A stretch of 64,000 nt of DNA from contig NZ_MAYH01000034.1 of assembly GCF_001684975.1 (NCBI RefSeq), positions 558,001-622,000 of the forward strand, in the 5' to 3' direction. The notes below the pieces were generated by a model that was not told the DNA's origin, ran no database searches, and worked only from the letters and a program-made list of their open reading frames with translations. This document shows positions 33,664 to 42,683 of this stretch, piece by piece. The DNA is from Chryseobacterium artocarpi (lineage in GTDB: Bacteria > Bacteroidota > Bacteroidia > Flavobacteriales > Weeksellaceae). Within the stretch, counting starts at the first letter, position 1, and every line of letters begins with the position of its first letter. The translations under genes and the position numbers were made by a program.

Positions 33664-36543
33664 ATGAAACAATTTTTCTTTCTTTTGATAAGTTCCTTAT
33701 GCTTATCCCAAAACATCAATTTTACATGGATCAACGGAGGAAACCAAACTGAGCAACCAGCTGAATTTGGACTCTATGGCATAGAGAGCAGTGAAAATTG
33801 GCCCAATACTTTAATGGAAATGTCCTATGTAAAGGATAATGACGGTACATTCTGGATGTTTGGCGGCTATACTACCGGATGGGTAGCCAACTCATCTAAT
33901 TTATTACTAAGCTACAACCTTCAGAATAACAATTTCACATTCAGAAAAGGGTGGTTCTTCCATGATTTTAATGGATACAGCAAAGGAATAAATGTAGAAA
34001 GCTACCGCAATACTCCCGGAGCGCTGAGATGCACTTCTCTTTGGGCTTCTGTCAATAAAACCCTGTATAAATTTGGAGGTTCAGATGCCTCTAATTCAGC
34101 AAAAAATGATTTATGGAAATTCAATATTACGACCAATAATTGGGTTAAAATTTCTAATGGAACAGCTGATGGCAGCGGAAACTTTGGGATTAAAGGAGTA
34201 GAAAATGCATCCAATGTACCTCCTGCTTTAGTGTATACAACAACCTGGACAGACCAAGCTGGAAACCTCTATTTTTTTGGTGGCAAAACTTCGGTTAGTT
34301 ATAATGCTAGTGAGTATAACACCATCTGGAAGTATAATATCTCCTCCAATATGTGGAGCTGGATCGGAGGAAGTGATCAACCCAATATTGATGGAGTATA
34401 CAATACAGTGGGTATAGAAAATCCTCTAAATACTCCAAGTGCCAGATACGGATCATGTTCATTTAAAGATCAGCAGGGAAATATTTTTATTTACGGGGGA
34501 TATCATAAGACTCCTACTATGAACTACTACTACAATGATCTATGGAAGTTTAATCCTGTAAACGGACAATGGACATGGATGAAAGGAAGCCAGACCAGCA
34601 CCGAAAATATTGCAGCTGCTGTAGGAGTAGAAAACAGTAATAACCTGCCCGGAACATTATACAGCTACCTAACCAATCCCAAACCCAATAACTGGACCGA
34701 TAAAAATGGAGATTTCTGGATTCAGGTAAATTACTATATGTGGAAATACACACTTTCAAGTAATTCCTGGACATTAATGAAAATAAACGGAACCCCTCCT
34801 ATTTCCCAACCACCTGTATATGGAACTTTAAATGTGGAGTCCCCGCAAAACTTTCCGGGATTCAGAAACTCGTCAGCTTGTTGGACAGGAAATGATGGTA
34901 ATTTTTATTTATATAATGGAACTATTAGATCTACAATCACTTATGGGATTGATCTATGGAAATTTAATACAACAACTAATAATTGGGTGCATATTAAAGG
35001 TCCAGGAATCACAAGCGGTGGCAATTCATACGATTTTGTATCTTATGAAAAACTTGCCGGACTTGTTGAAGATGAAAATACGCCTGGAGGAACAGGAAAA
35101 TTTGGAGCCCAATGGAATGATTCTGAAGGAAACTTATGGGTTTACGGCATCTATGGAAAATTTTTGAATGAAGTAAATACTTCAGACTATTCTTCCGTAG
35201 ATTTATGGAAATTCAATTCATCACAAAAAAAATGGCAATGGATTAACGGAAATGAAAACTGCTTCTTTAAGTCATATTCAGGAGATCTCATCAACTATGG
35301 AACCTTAAATATTGAAAATAAAAGAAATGCTCCCGGAAGCAGACTGGATGCTATGTCGTGGTCAGACAGCAACGACAATCTCTGGATGTTCGGAGGGCAG
35401 GTAACCTCTATCAATTCCTATTATCAGGATTTATGGATGTATAATAAAGCATCCAATAACTGGGTGTGGAAAGGTGGGGTAAAAAATGCTGATTATGGAT
35501 TTAACCGACATGGAAATTACGGAGTTCAGGGCACCTACTCTTCTACTAATATTCCGGGAGCAAGAGTAAGAGGGAAAACATGGACAGATGCACAGGGAAA
35601 TTTTTACCTATATGGTGGCTATGGATTTGATGAAACCTCTACCAATGAAGGTTATCTGAATGACTTATGGAAATTTGATGTAACCCTAAATCAATGGACA
35701 TGGCTAAGCGGAGATAAAACTATCAATAATTACAATAGTTCCGGATATCCGCCAGCTGATTACAACACAGGAATAAGCTGGACTGATCAGGATAAAAATT
35801 TCTGGTATTTTTCCTCAAGCAGAATGTGGAAATACCAAACCTCCACAAACACCTGGACTAATACAGGCAACCCTCATCCTTTTGGAGACCCTAATTACGG
35901 AACGATGGGAGTAGAAAATACCAGCAATTTCCCTGGTGATAGAAGCAAGGCTTTAACATGGACCGGCAAAAATGGAGATTTATGGCTTATGGGCGGTAAT
36001 AGCTCATCTCAACAAAATTTGTGGAAATATAATATAAATTCCAACAAATGGGTCTGGATGTATGGTCCTAAAACTTCCACTCCATCCAATTATAATTATG
36101 GGCAAATCAATATTCCTTCTACCACCAATTTACCTCCATACAGACATTACTCTGCTACCTGGAACGACAGTGTTGGAAATTTATACTTTTTTGGAGGAAC
36201 TCAAACCGAGACTTATGATCATATAAACTATAATGATGTCTGGAAAATAGATATTACAAATTATAATCTCATCACACTCAGTACAGATGAGGTTTTAGAA
36301 CCTAACTCAAAATTCAAAGTACATCCTACTTATTTCACAGATAAAATAACGTTAGAATCCTTAGAAGATTTTGAAAGTATTACAATTTCAGATTTTTCCG
36401 GAAGAAATATCAAATCGTTAAATTTTGATTTAAATAAAAGAAAAGTTATTGATTTATCGGATTTAAAAACGGGAGCTTATATATTGAATGTTTATGTAGC
36501 TAAAAGCAATCTGCTATTCTCAACAAAAATTATAAAAAAATAA
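33664..36543 (+). CDS. Kelch-type repeat T9SS-secreted protein
   Basis: A 959-residue secreted protein with a signal peptide (residues 1-15, MKQFFFLLISSLCLS). It holds about nine to ten units of roughly 85-110 residues. Each unit runs: a glycine-rich phrase such as GVENxxNxPG, a TWTDxxGNLYLFGG strand, LNDLWKFN, then NxWTW followed by a Gly turn (WTWMKGS, WSWIGGS, WQWINGN, WVWKGGV, WTWLSGD, WVWMYGP). This is kelch/galactose-oxidase-type beta-propeller architecture. The C-terminal about 80 residues (KVHPTYFTDKITLESLE ... KTGAYILNVYV) are a T9SS sorting domain. Repeats are diverged, so the array is old. Ligand unknown. A terminator follows. Confidence 0.88.
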   Translation: MKQFFFLLISSLCLSQNINFTWINGGNQTEQPAEFGLYGIESSENWPNTLMEMSYVKDNDGTFWMFGGYTTGWVANSSNLLLSYNLQNNNFTFRKGWFFHDFNGYSKGINVESYRNTPGALRCTSLWASVNKTLYKFGGSDASNSAKNDLWKFNITTNNWVKISNGTADGSGNFGIKGVENASNVPPALVYTTTWTDQAGNLYFFGGKTSVSYNASEYNTIWKYNISSNMWSWIGGSDQPNIDGVYNTVGIENPLNTPSARYGSCSFKDQQGNIFIYGGYHKTPTMNYYYNDLWKFNPVNGQWTWMKGSQTSTENIAAAVGVENSNNLPGTLYSYLTNPKPNNWTDKNGDFWIQVNYYMWKYTLSSNSWTLMKINGTPPISQPPVYGTLNVESPQNFPGFRNSSACWTGNDGNFYLYNGTIRSTITYGIDLWKFNTTTNNWVHIKGPGITSGGNSYDFVSYEKLAGLVEDENTPGGTGKFGAQWNDSEGNLWVYGIYGKFLNEVNTSDYSSVDLWKFNSSQKKWQWINGNENCFFKSYSGDLINYGTLNIENKRNAPGSRLDAMSWSDSNDNLWMFGGQVTSINSYYQDLWMYNKASNNWVWKGGVKNADYGFNRHGNYGVQGTYSSTNIPGARVRGKTWTDAQGNFYLYGGYGFDETSTNEGYLNDLWKFDVTLNQWTWLSGDKTINNYNSSGYPPADYNTGISWTDQDKNFWYFSSSRMWKYQTSTNTWTNTGNPHPFGDPNYGTMGVENTSNFPGDRSKALTWTGKNGDLWLMGGNSSSQQNLWKYNINSNKWVWMYGPKTSTPSNYNYGQINIPSTTNLPPYRHYSATWNDSVGNLYFFGGTQTETYDHINYNDVWKIDITNYNLITLSTDEVLEPNSKFKVHPTYFTDKITLESLEDFESITISDFSGRNIKSLNFDLNKRKVIDLSDLKTGAYILNVYVAKSNLLFSTKIIKK

Positions 36544-36589
36544 GCTAATCTAATCCGGCACTTCTTATTTTAAATAATAAAACTCTTTT

Positions 36590-36620
36590 AAATCTCTTTA
36601 TAATGAAGAGATTTTTTGTT
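36590..36620 (+). terminator. terminator of the kelch-type gene
   Basis: AAATCTCTT / AAGAGATTT around TATAATG, followed by six T, about 50 bp after the stop. Confidence 0.78.
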
Positions 36621-36734
36621 TTTAAAATAACCATTTTGAGAGGCAACAAGAGATATTAAAATAGAAAATATAAAAAAGATCCTGGAAAATACTCGGAAAG
36701 TGTTTATGTTTTATCGCAAAAACAGGTACAAAAT

Positions 36735-36764
36735 AAAAAAGTACACTTCTAAAAAGTGTACTTT
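36735..36764 (-). terminator. terminator of tRNA-His
   Basis: AAAGTACACTT / AAGTGTACTTT hairpin immediately beyond the 3' end of the tRNA, with T-rich DNA on the minus strand. Confidence 0.85.
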
Positions 36765-36769
36765 CTTTG

Positions 36770-36843
<74 letters not shown>

Positions 36844-36856
36844 CGTTTTCTGAGTG

Positions 36857-36887
36857 CAAATATAGGACAATTTTCTCAACTACCAAA
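36857..36887 (-). promoter_or_regulatory. promoter of tRNA-His, overlapping the end of bshB1
   Basis: On the minus strand TTTG (36884-36887) and TATATTTG (36857-36864) are 19 bases apart, a full match. The -33 box is inside the last codons of bshB1 (stop at 36880). Transcription would begin about 7 bases before the tRNA. Confidence 0.68.
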
Positions 36888-37599
36888 CAATTCCATCAAA
36901 ATTTTTTAAAGAAATTAATTTTTCTGACGTAAAGCCCTCAGCGTAAGTCACTCCCGATAATCGCCCTAAATCCTGAGCACGGTACGTTAAGCTCTCATAA
37001 AAGTCTTTTGTCGTAATCGGAGTCTCAGGTTCTTTAGAATTCGGATCATAAAATTGAGTTTTATAAGCCATACATGATGCAATCTTCTTGTCAAGAAATT
37101 CTGAAATGTCAATAACGAACTCCGGCTTGATATCTTTCCACTGAATATAATGAAAAATATGCTTAGGTCTCCACACTTCCTGAGTCTCTCCCTCCAAAAC
37201 TGTTTCAATTTTTCTCAGTCCGGATAAAAAGCACGCATCAGACACTAATTTCGCTCCTTTTGCATGATCCGGATGTCTATCATCAATTGCATTGGCTAAG
37301 ACGATTTCCGGGCGGTATTTGCGAATCATTTTTACAATCCTCATTTGATACTCTTCGGAATTTACAAGAAAGCCATCTTTCATTCCCAGATTCTCTCTTG
37401 CAGAAAGCCCAAGGATTTTTGCAGCTTCCGCAGCTTCTGCTTTTCTCGTTTCATCAGTACCTCTTGTTCCAAGCTCTCCTCTGGTAAGATCTACCACTAC
37501 ACATTTTTTTCCTTCCGAAACCATTTTAGCAATAGTTCCACCACATCCCAATTCTACATCGTCAGGATGTGCTCCAAAAGCAAGTATATCAGTTTTCAT
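36880..37599 (-). CDS. bshB1: Bacillithiol biosynthesis deacetylase BshB1
   Basis: Zinc enzyme that removes acetate from N-acetylglucosaminyl-malate in bacillithiol synthesis, giving GlcN-malate. The 239-residue protein is of the LmbE/PIG-L fold: FGAHPDDVELGCGG has His11, Asp13 and Asp14, and DDRHPDHAKG supplies the second zinc-site His (112). The C-terminal region with SCMAYKTQFY and RAQDLGRLSGVTYAEGF is typical of BshB1 rather than other LmbE enzymes. bshA and bshC are not in the window. Start ATG 37597-37599 is only 5 bp after a strong -7 box, so the mRNA may be leaderless. Confidence 0.93.
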   Translation of the reverse strand: MKTDILAFGAHPDDVELGCGGTIAKMVSEGKKCVVVDLTRGELGTRGTDETRKAEAAEAAKILGLSARENLGMKDGFLVNSEEYQMRIVKMIRKYRPEIVLANAIDDRHPDHAKGAKLVSDACFLSGLRKIETVLEGETQEVWRPKHIFHYIQWKDIKPEFVIDISEFLDKKIASCMAYKTQFYDPNSKEPETPITTKDFYESLTYRAQDLGRLSGVTYAEGFTSEKLISLKNFDGIVW

Positions 37600-37604
37600 A
37601 TAAT

Positions 37605-37637
37605 CAAAGATAAGGTTTAAAATAAAAACTTCCCAAA
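37605..37637 (-). promoter_or_regulatory. promoter of bshB1
   Basis: On the minus strand TTTG (37634-37637) and TATCTTTG (37605-37612) are 21 bases apart. The -7 box ends 5 bp before the ATG, implying a leaderless transcript. The -33 box lies within the loop side of the hairpin that ends the upstream TPR transcript. Confidence 0.65.
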
Positions 37638-37660
37638 CATTACGAATGGGAAGTTTTAAT
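37622..37660 (-). terminator. terminator of the TPR gene
   Basis: AAAACTTCCCA / TGGGAAGTTTT with an 11-base loop, followed on the minus strand by TTTTATTTT, 22 bp past the stop codon of the TPR gene. It overlaps the bshB1 promoter. Confidence 0.82.
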
Positions 37661-37681
37661 ATCTATAATTTAAATTTTAAA

Positions 37682-39334
37682 TTATTTGTTGATCTCTGCA
37701 TTTAATTTCACAGCATCCTGATAAGTAGGATCTAACTGTAAAGATTTCGCAACATAATCTTTTGCTTTTGCTAAATCAGAATCTTTGCTCATATAAGCAA
37801 CTGCGAAGTAAGCATAAGCAAGAGTCTGCTTGTTAGCTTCCTGGTCAGCAGGTTTTACAGTACCGATAAATTTTTCATAAGCTAATTTAGCAGCTTCGTT
37901 ATTTCCTGCCTGTTGGTAAGAATATCCTTGGCTGTAATAAGCAGGAGCCCAGTCAGGAAGAAGAGCTGACATTTTTTGCCATGTAAGAATAGCTCCATTC
38001 CAGTTTTTAGCATCCTGATAAGCCGTAGCTAACTTGAATAAAGCATCTGAATCCTGGCTGTTAGCAGCAACTTGTTTTTTCAATGCCTCAATAGCAGGGT
38101 TAGTAGGTCCTTTGTCAGCTTCTGCCTGAGAAGCACCACCACCTCCTGCGATGTTAGCTAATTCTAGATCCCACTTCATTGTTTCATCTTTTGCAGCTTT
38201 TGCAATAGCGATCTTTTGTTGAGATTCAGTCGTTAAAGCAGCTTTTTTAGCAGCATCTTTTTCGTCTTTAGCTAATCCGGCAGCAATAAGTCCTTGTAAA
38301 CCTTGGTCAGCTGGCTGTATTCTTGTTTTCTCAGCCTGAGAAACGAAAGTATCCATGTTTTGTTTTGCATCAGTATAATTTCTGTCTGCATATGCCTGAT
38401 AAGCTCTCAATTTGAACTTAATAGGGTCTTCAATTTTATCAAAAATCTTATCTAATACAGTTTTAGAATTTGCATAATCTTCGTTTGTGAAGTATAGTTT
38501 AGCAATTTCTAATTGAGTATAAGGATCTTCATCAGCATATTTTGTATAGTTAATAAGATCTTGTGTAGCTTTAGCGTTTTGTTGATATCTGATATCATAA
38601 CCAGCTAATGCTTTATATGCAGGAGCATAAGTAGGGTCTACAGCAATTGCTTTATCTACACTCTCCTTAGCTTTTTGCCATACCTGAGCAGCCATCCATA
38701 ATGTAGCCATTCTTGTATAAACAGAAGCTTTATTTTTAGCTACCGGTAATGCTTTATCATAAGCAGACATAGCCTCTCCCGGAGCTCTTTTTAATCTGTA
38801 AGCATCTCCTAATGTATAATAGTAATGTGCAGGAACTCCTTTTTTCTCAGCTTTCTCAATTGCTTTAGTTAAGAACTGGATAGCTAAGTCAGGTGAACTG
38901 TTTTTCTCAAATAAAGTCAAAGCTTCAGCAGCTCTGAACAATACTTCAGCATCTTTTTCTCTTGAATCAGTAACTACTTTTTGAATTTCAGCTACGGCGT
39001 TTTTATCACCTTTACCAAGTTTTACAGTAGCTAAACCAATTTTATTAAGATAGCTTTTCCCATCTGCAGCTAAACCTTTATTAAAGTTTTCAGTAGCTTT
39101 AGCATAGTCTGGTTCTCCTTGTTTTAAGAAAGTATTTCCTAAATAGAAGTAGTTTTCAGCAGTAGGTTCTTTAGCGATCATGTCAGTGAAATTAGTCTTT
39201 GCCTGAGCAAATTTATCACTATCTATACTGTTAATACCATCCTGCAATGTCTGTGCAGAGGCGAAACCGGTAAAAAATACCACAGCTGCTCCAAAAGCAA
39301 TCTTCTTTACATTCATATTCATTATATCTTTCAT
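37682..39334 (-). CDS. Exported TPR protein downstream of the TonB-ExbBD genes
   Basis: A 550-residue protein with a signal peptide (the hydrophobic run KKIAFGAAVVFFTGFASA) and roughly ten tetratricopeptide repeats (for instance AENYFYLGNTFLKQGEPDYAKATENF, PAHYYYTLGDAYRLKRAPGEAMSAYDKAL, APAYYSQGYSYQQAGNNEAAKLAYEKF, spaced by 34 residues or multiples). Repeats of this kind bind peptides or scaffold complexes in the periplasm. The start is ATG 39334, though ATGs at 39322 and 39316 would also give a signal peptide. It follows the PstS-like gene by about 90 bp in a set of genes also found together in other Bacteroidota. Confidence 0.82.
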   Translation of the reverse strand: MKDIMNMNVKKIAFGAAVVFFTGFASAQTLQDGINSIDSDKFAQAKTNFTDMIAKEPTAENYFYLGNTFLKQGEPDYAKATENFNKGLAADGKSYLNKIGLATVKLGKGDKNAVAEIQKVVTDSREKDAEVLFRAAEALTLFEKNSSPDLAIQFLTKAIEKAEKKGVPAHYYYTLGDAYRLKRAPGEAMSAYDKALPVAKNKASVYTRMATLWMAAQVWQKAKESVDKAIAVDPTYAPAYKALAGYDIRYQQNAKATQDLINYTKYADEDPYTQLEIAKLYFTNEDYANSKTVLDKIFDKIEDPIKFKLRAYQAYADRNYTDAKQNMDTFVSQAEKTRIQPADQGLQGLIAAGLAKDEKDAAKKAALTTESQQKIAIAKAAKDETMKWDLELANIAGGGGASQAEADKGPTNPAIEALKKQVAANSQDSDALFKLATAYQDAKNWNGAILTWQKMSALLPDWAPAYYSQGYSYQQAGNNEAAKLAYEKFIGTVKPADQEANKQTLAYAYFAVAYMSKDSDLAKAKDYVAKSLQLDPTYQDAVKLNAEINK

Positions 39335-39426
39335 TTTATATTTTCTAATAATTGAGTTATATTCTACACAATTTTCAGACCAAAATATTAATTTTAGTAG
39401 AGATAAATTGTGAGTTTAATAATTTT

Positions 39427-40299
39427 TTAACGCATCTGCACTTCTCTCTTGTAGATATTGTAGGGTTGCAGACCTTCTTTTTGAACAATTTTTTGTCCTA
39501 AATGAGTACATGAGAATCTGATAAATCCATTAGCAATATTGAAATTTCCTTCATTGGCAAGGAAATAAAGCACTCTGGTAAACGGATATTCCATACTACG
39601 CAGACCTTCGAAATCAGCATTGTATGACTTCCCTTTGTCTACTACAGGAAGAACCTTTACCATATCTCTAAGTTTTTCAGAATTTTTATCGTAGGGACGA
39701 CTGAATGTATTAAGCCCTATAACTCCTATTTTATTTGGAAATTTTCCTAATTCCTCTATGATCTTCTGATTTCCGGGAATAATGGAAAACTTAAGATCTT
39801 TAGGCTGTTTTTTCAATTTTTCAGCAACAAAGTTCAGATTACTGGAGTTTGTTCCATCAAAAATAAAATCTTTATTATCTGATAAAAGTCCGGCATTAAT
39901 CTCTTCCATGGTAATACTTTCCTTTGGAGAGTCTTTCGGGACTACAAAAACCACAGCATCTGCAGCAAATTTAGCCGGAAGAAACTTTAAGTCGGTTCTT
40001 TCTTCGTAAGTTTTGATTTCCTCAGGATTAAGGTTTCTTGACATTACAATAACCTTTGCGTTTCCTTTTAAAAGATCAAGCAGCCCTAAATCTTCTTTCT
40101 TTGTTTCTACTTTAATACGCGTTTCCGGATAGTTGATCATATAACCATCAGCAAGCGCTTCTGTAACACTTTGAAAGGATTCGTCAGTAAAAATCGTAAG
40201 ATCTCCTTTGTAATAAGAAGGTGTCTTTTCTTCTTTTTTGCAACCTGTAACGATAATACTTATTATAAAGACAAGTGCAATTTTAAAACTATTCTTCAT
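39427..40299 (-). CDS. PstS-like substrate-binding lipoprotein
   Basis: A 290-residue protein from ATG 40297-40299 (MKNSFKIALVFI), with a lipobox IVTGC (Cys near 20). The mature part is a type-2 periplasmic binding fold of the PstS superfamily: YKGDLTIFTDESFQSVTEALADGY, VIVMSRNLNPEEIKTY, AVVFVVPKDSPKESITMEEI and NKIGVIGLNTF. The usual phosphate-binding TGSGxG loop is not recognisable, and there are no pstC/A/B genes. It follows the 65-residue membrane gene with an 11-bp overlap. A role as sensor or scaffold with TonB rather than a phosphate importer is inference. Confidence 0.78.
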   Translation of the reverse strand: MKNSFKIALVFIISIIVTGCKKEEKTPSYYKGDLTIFTDESFQSVTEALADGYMINYPETRIKVETKKEDLGLLDLLKGNAKVIVMSRNLNPEEIKTYEERTDLKFLPAKFAADAVVFVVPKDSPKESITMEEINAGLLSDNKDFIFDGTNSSNLNFVAEKLKKQPKDLKFSIIPGNQKIIEELGKFPNKIGVIGLNTFSRPYDKNSEKLRDMVKVLPVVDKGKSYNADFEGLRSMEYPFTRVLYFLANEGNFNIANGFIRFSCTHLGQKIVQKEGLQPYNIYKREVQMR

Positions 40300-40486
40300 C
40301 TTTCGATTTTTTGATTTTAGCAACGGCTCTATAGATCCTAAAAATACCATATACAATTAAAAGACCTCCCATAGCATAAGCCACACCAGGATCCAAAATG
40401 GTAAAGAAGAATTTATAAATAATTACTACAATTCCTAAAACGATATAAAACAATCCCGTAACGAGGGATAACCAATTGAACATCAT
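40289..40486 (-). CDS. 65-residue two-helix membrane protein in the TonB cluster
   Basis: A short protein with two transmembrane helices (about 5-26 and 35-51) and a Lys-rich basic tail (RAVAKIKKSKDEE). The family is unknown to me. It overlaps the start of the PstS-like gene by 11 bp, which argues for translational coupling and a real gene. A terminator-like hairpin lies between it and tonB. A -7 box match (CAAAAATA at 40491-40498) is 4 bp before the start, so a leaderless message is possible. Confidence 0.68.
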   Translation of the reverse strand: MMFNWLSLVTGLFYIVLGIVVIIYKFFFTILDPGVAYAMGGLLIVYGIFRIYRAVAKIKKSKDEE

Positions 40487-40510
40487 GTAACAAAAATACC
40501 AAAAAAAATA

Positions 40511-40541
40511 AAAAAGAGAAGCATAACTGCTTCTCTTTTTA
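40511..40541 (-). terminator. terminator after tonB
   Basis: A 13-bp stem (AAAAAGAGAAGCA / TGCTTCTCTTTTT) with loop TAAC, between the tonB stop and the 65-residue gene. It either separates two transcription units or attenuates read-through. Confidence 0.8.
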
Positions 40542-40564
40542 TTTATAATTTGAATAAATAAGTC

Positions 40565-41407
40565 TTATTCAAAGTTCATAGTAAATGGTACGCTATAGTA
40601 AGATCTTACGCTTTCTCCATTTCTCTTAGCAGGAGTCCACTTTTTAAGTTTCTTAACTACACGCATTGCTTCACTGTTGAAGTCGCCATTTGGAGATTTC
40701 TCTTCAATAGTAACGTTTGAAACAGTACCGTCTTTTTCTACAACGAACTTAAGCTTAGCTTTAAGGGTACCTTCACCTCCTTCCATTAGGGAAGTATCGA
40801 AGTTATCACCTAAGAATTTTCTTAATGCACCCATACCTCCAGGATATTCTGCAGATTGGTCTACATCTTTATAGATTTCGTTAGGGTTATTCGCTTTCAC
40901 TTCTACTGTACTAGCTTTAGTACCTGTAGATGGTGGTGGCGGTGGTGGTGTATAAGCCGGAGCTTTTACCCCCTCCTGATTCTGTAAACCAGTTGTAGTT
41001 TCCAACTGCTTAGAGATCGGTGGTGGTGGAGTTTCAATTTTCGGAGCTTTTACAGGCTCAGGAACTACGTTCTGAATCACCTCAATTTTCTCCTCTTCTT
41101 TTGGTGGTGGAGGTGGTGGAGGTGGTTCTTCTTCTTTAGGCTGCTCGATAATCGGTTCTTCTTCAAGGATATCTACAAGTTCTGCCTTTACTTCTTGCTT
41201 AGGCGGAGCTGTAAGATTCTTGATCGTAAGATAGATGAACGGAGACAAAGCTGCTAAAAGGAATAAAGCTGTTCCGATGATAAAAGACTTTGTTAAAAGT
41301 CTCGGATACTGATGTCTAAGATCATAGGCACCATATTCCTTGTTTCTATTTTCAAATACGATCTCGTCTAAAGAAAGCTTCTGACCGTATACATTTTCAT
41401 CTGCCAT
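40565..41407 (-). CDS. tonB: Energy transducer TonB
   Basis: TonB passes proton-motive energy from ExbB/ExbD to outer-membrane TonB-dependent transporters. The 280-residue protein has a cytoplasmic start with YGAYDLRHQYPRLL, one transmembrane helix (about residues 33-53), an acidic/proline-rich periplasmic spacer with EEEPPPPPPPPKEEE and PPPPPST stretches, and a C-terminal TonB domain (EYPGGMGALRKFLGDNF ... KKWTPAKRNGESVRSYYSVPFTMNF). The order exbB-exbD-exbD-tonB shows it to be the dedicated transducer of this cluster. Confidence 0.93.
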   Translation of the reverse strand: MADENVYGQKLSLDEIVFENRNKEYGAYDLRHQYPRLLTKSFIIGTALFLLAALSPFIYLTIKNLTAPPKQEVKAELVDILEEEPIIEQPKEEEPPPPPPPPKEEEKIEVIQNVVPEPVKAPKIETPPPPISKQLETTTGLQNQEGVKAPAYTPPPPPPSTGTKASTVEVKANNPNEIYKDVDQSAEYPGGMGALRKFLGDNFDTSLMEGGEGTLKAKLKFVVEKDGTVSNVTIEEKSPNGDFNSEAMRVVKKLKKWTPAKRNGESVRSYYSVPFTMNFE

Positions 41408-41435
41408 AGATTAGTATAACAATTTTATGGTTAAA

Positions 41436-42002
41436 TTACTTTGTGGCAGCCGGTGCAGCAGCACCACCTACTTTCTTATCATAAACAGCTTTTTCCCAAG
41501 GCTTGATATCAGTAACACCGTACTGCTCACTCTTAGTAATTGCCATTTCATCAAGAATATCTACAAAGTTCTTATATACAGCATCATCAGTTGGCTTAAT
41601 GATCACCGTAAATTTACTTTGATCTGCAGCTCTAGATTTTGCCTGCTGAATTACTTTTCTAATTCCTTCTCTATCAAGAGTAGTTTCCATAAGAGTCTGG
41701 TCATTCAAGGATGTTGCATCCTGCTGGTGCCAGAAAACTCTATTGTCTTTTCCTAATAAGATAGAAATTGAGTTAGAAAGTTTAATTTCTGTTGGAGGTG
41801 GTTTTTGTTTATCATCTTTCGGTTTAGCCGGAAGACCCAAATCCATAACATTCGGTTTACTGAATGTAGTTGTGAACATAAAGAAGGTAATCAATAGGAA
41901 ACCTAAGTCCACCATCGGAGTCATATCGACTCTGGTACTCTGCTTCTTGGAACGGACCTTGCCGCCCTTGCCGCCTTTTTCTTGTACTTGTACTTCTGCC
42001 AT
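41436..42002 (-). CDS. exbD: ExbD/TolR-family proton-channel subunit (second exbD)
   Basis: A 188-residue inner-membrane protein with one N-terminal helix holding the essential Asp32 in VDMTPMVDLGFLLITFFMF, and a periplasmic domain with an exceptional KDNRVFWHQQ loop and DIKPWEKAVYD end. It shares most of its sequence pattern with the orphan exbD at 58319. It lies 11 bp downstream of the first exbD and 28 bp upstream of tonB. Confidence 0.9.
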   Translation of the reverse strand: MAEVQVQEKGGKGGKVRSKKQSTRVDMTPMVDLGFLLITFFMFTTTFSKPNVMDLGLPAKPKDDKQKPPPTEIKLSNSISILLGKDNRVFWHQQDATSLNDQTLMETTLDREGIRKVIQQAKSRAADQSKFTVIIKPTDDAVYKNFVDILDEMAITKSEQYGVTDIKPWEKAVYDKKVGGAAAPAATK

Positions 42003-42013
42003 TTCTATCGATA

Positions 42014-42622
42014 TTATTCGTTAGGTTTACCTTCTTGTGATGTAATCAACCAAAATTTAAGAAAATCAATATCTCTTAAACCTTCAAACAGGCTTTTAAC
42101 TTTAGGGTACTGAGTAGTAACGTCACCTTTAATAGCTAACTTGTAGTCAGGGTTAACGCTCAAACTTTCTTTTACCCAATCAATTAATTGCTTATTTGTA
42201 CTGTCCATAGGAATACCTGTAGGACTCTTATAATTTTTCTGCTCATCTCCAGACATGTCCAAGTAACCTTTAAGCTGGTTCATTGGAACTCCAATTGCCT
42301 GAACTTTCTGGAAAGCAGCTTTTTGGTTGTTGTCAAAAGTAATACCATACTTTTGTCCCATTTTTTCCAAAAGAGCAACTCTTTCTGATGCATTCTCTAC
42401 TGGTTGGAAATAGAATTTTCCGTCCGGAGTAGCGTTGATAGTCATTAAACTAGCATCAGGAAGCAATTTTTCCGAAATTGAAGATGGCGGTTTGATCTGC
42501 TCCACGTCAGGTTTTTTAAACTGAGTGGTCAAGATAAAGAACGTAAGGAGTAGGAACGCAACGTCACACATTGCAGTCATGTCCGTAATTACTCCATGTC
42601 TTTTTGGTTTGACTCTCGCCAT
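42014..42622 (-). CDS. exbD: ExbD/TolR-family proton-channel subunit (first exbD)
   Basis: A 202-residue protein with one helix carrying Asp20 in DMTAMCDVAFLLLTFFIL, a periplasmic domain (PPSSISEKLLPDASLMTINATPDG), and a C-terminal strand region (YKLAIKGDVTTQYPKVKSLFEGLRD). It is the divergent ExbD of the pair; the two probably heterodimerise in the ExbB pentamer. It follows exbB by 61 bp. Confidence 0.9.
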   Translation of the reverse strand: MARVKPKRHGVITDMTAMCDVAFLLLTFFILTTQFKKPDVEQIKPPSSISEKLLPDASLMTINATPDGKFYFQPVENASERVALLEKMGQKYGITFDNNQKAAFQKVQAIGVPMNQLKGYLDMSGDEQKNYKSPTGIPMDSTNKQLIDWVKESLSVNPDYKLAIKGDVTTQYPKVKSLFEGLRDIDFLKFWLITSQEGKPNE

Positions 42623-42683
42623 TATTATAAAATATTTTTAATTAAACTTCTTTTAATTGCTAATGCAAATTTCTTGCTAATTC

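Noticed and set aside
40511..40541. The hairpin after tonB as proof that pstS-like and TPR genes are unrelated to TonB
   Set aside because: The same-strand order and the 11-bp overlap of the next two genes argue for a linked set; the hairpin may only attenuate.
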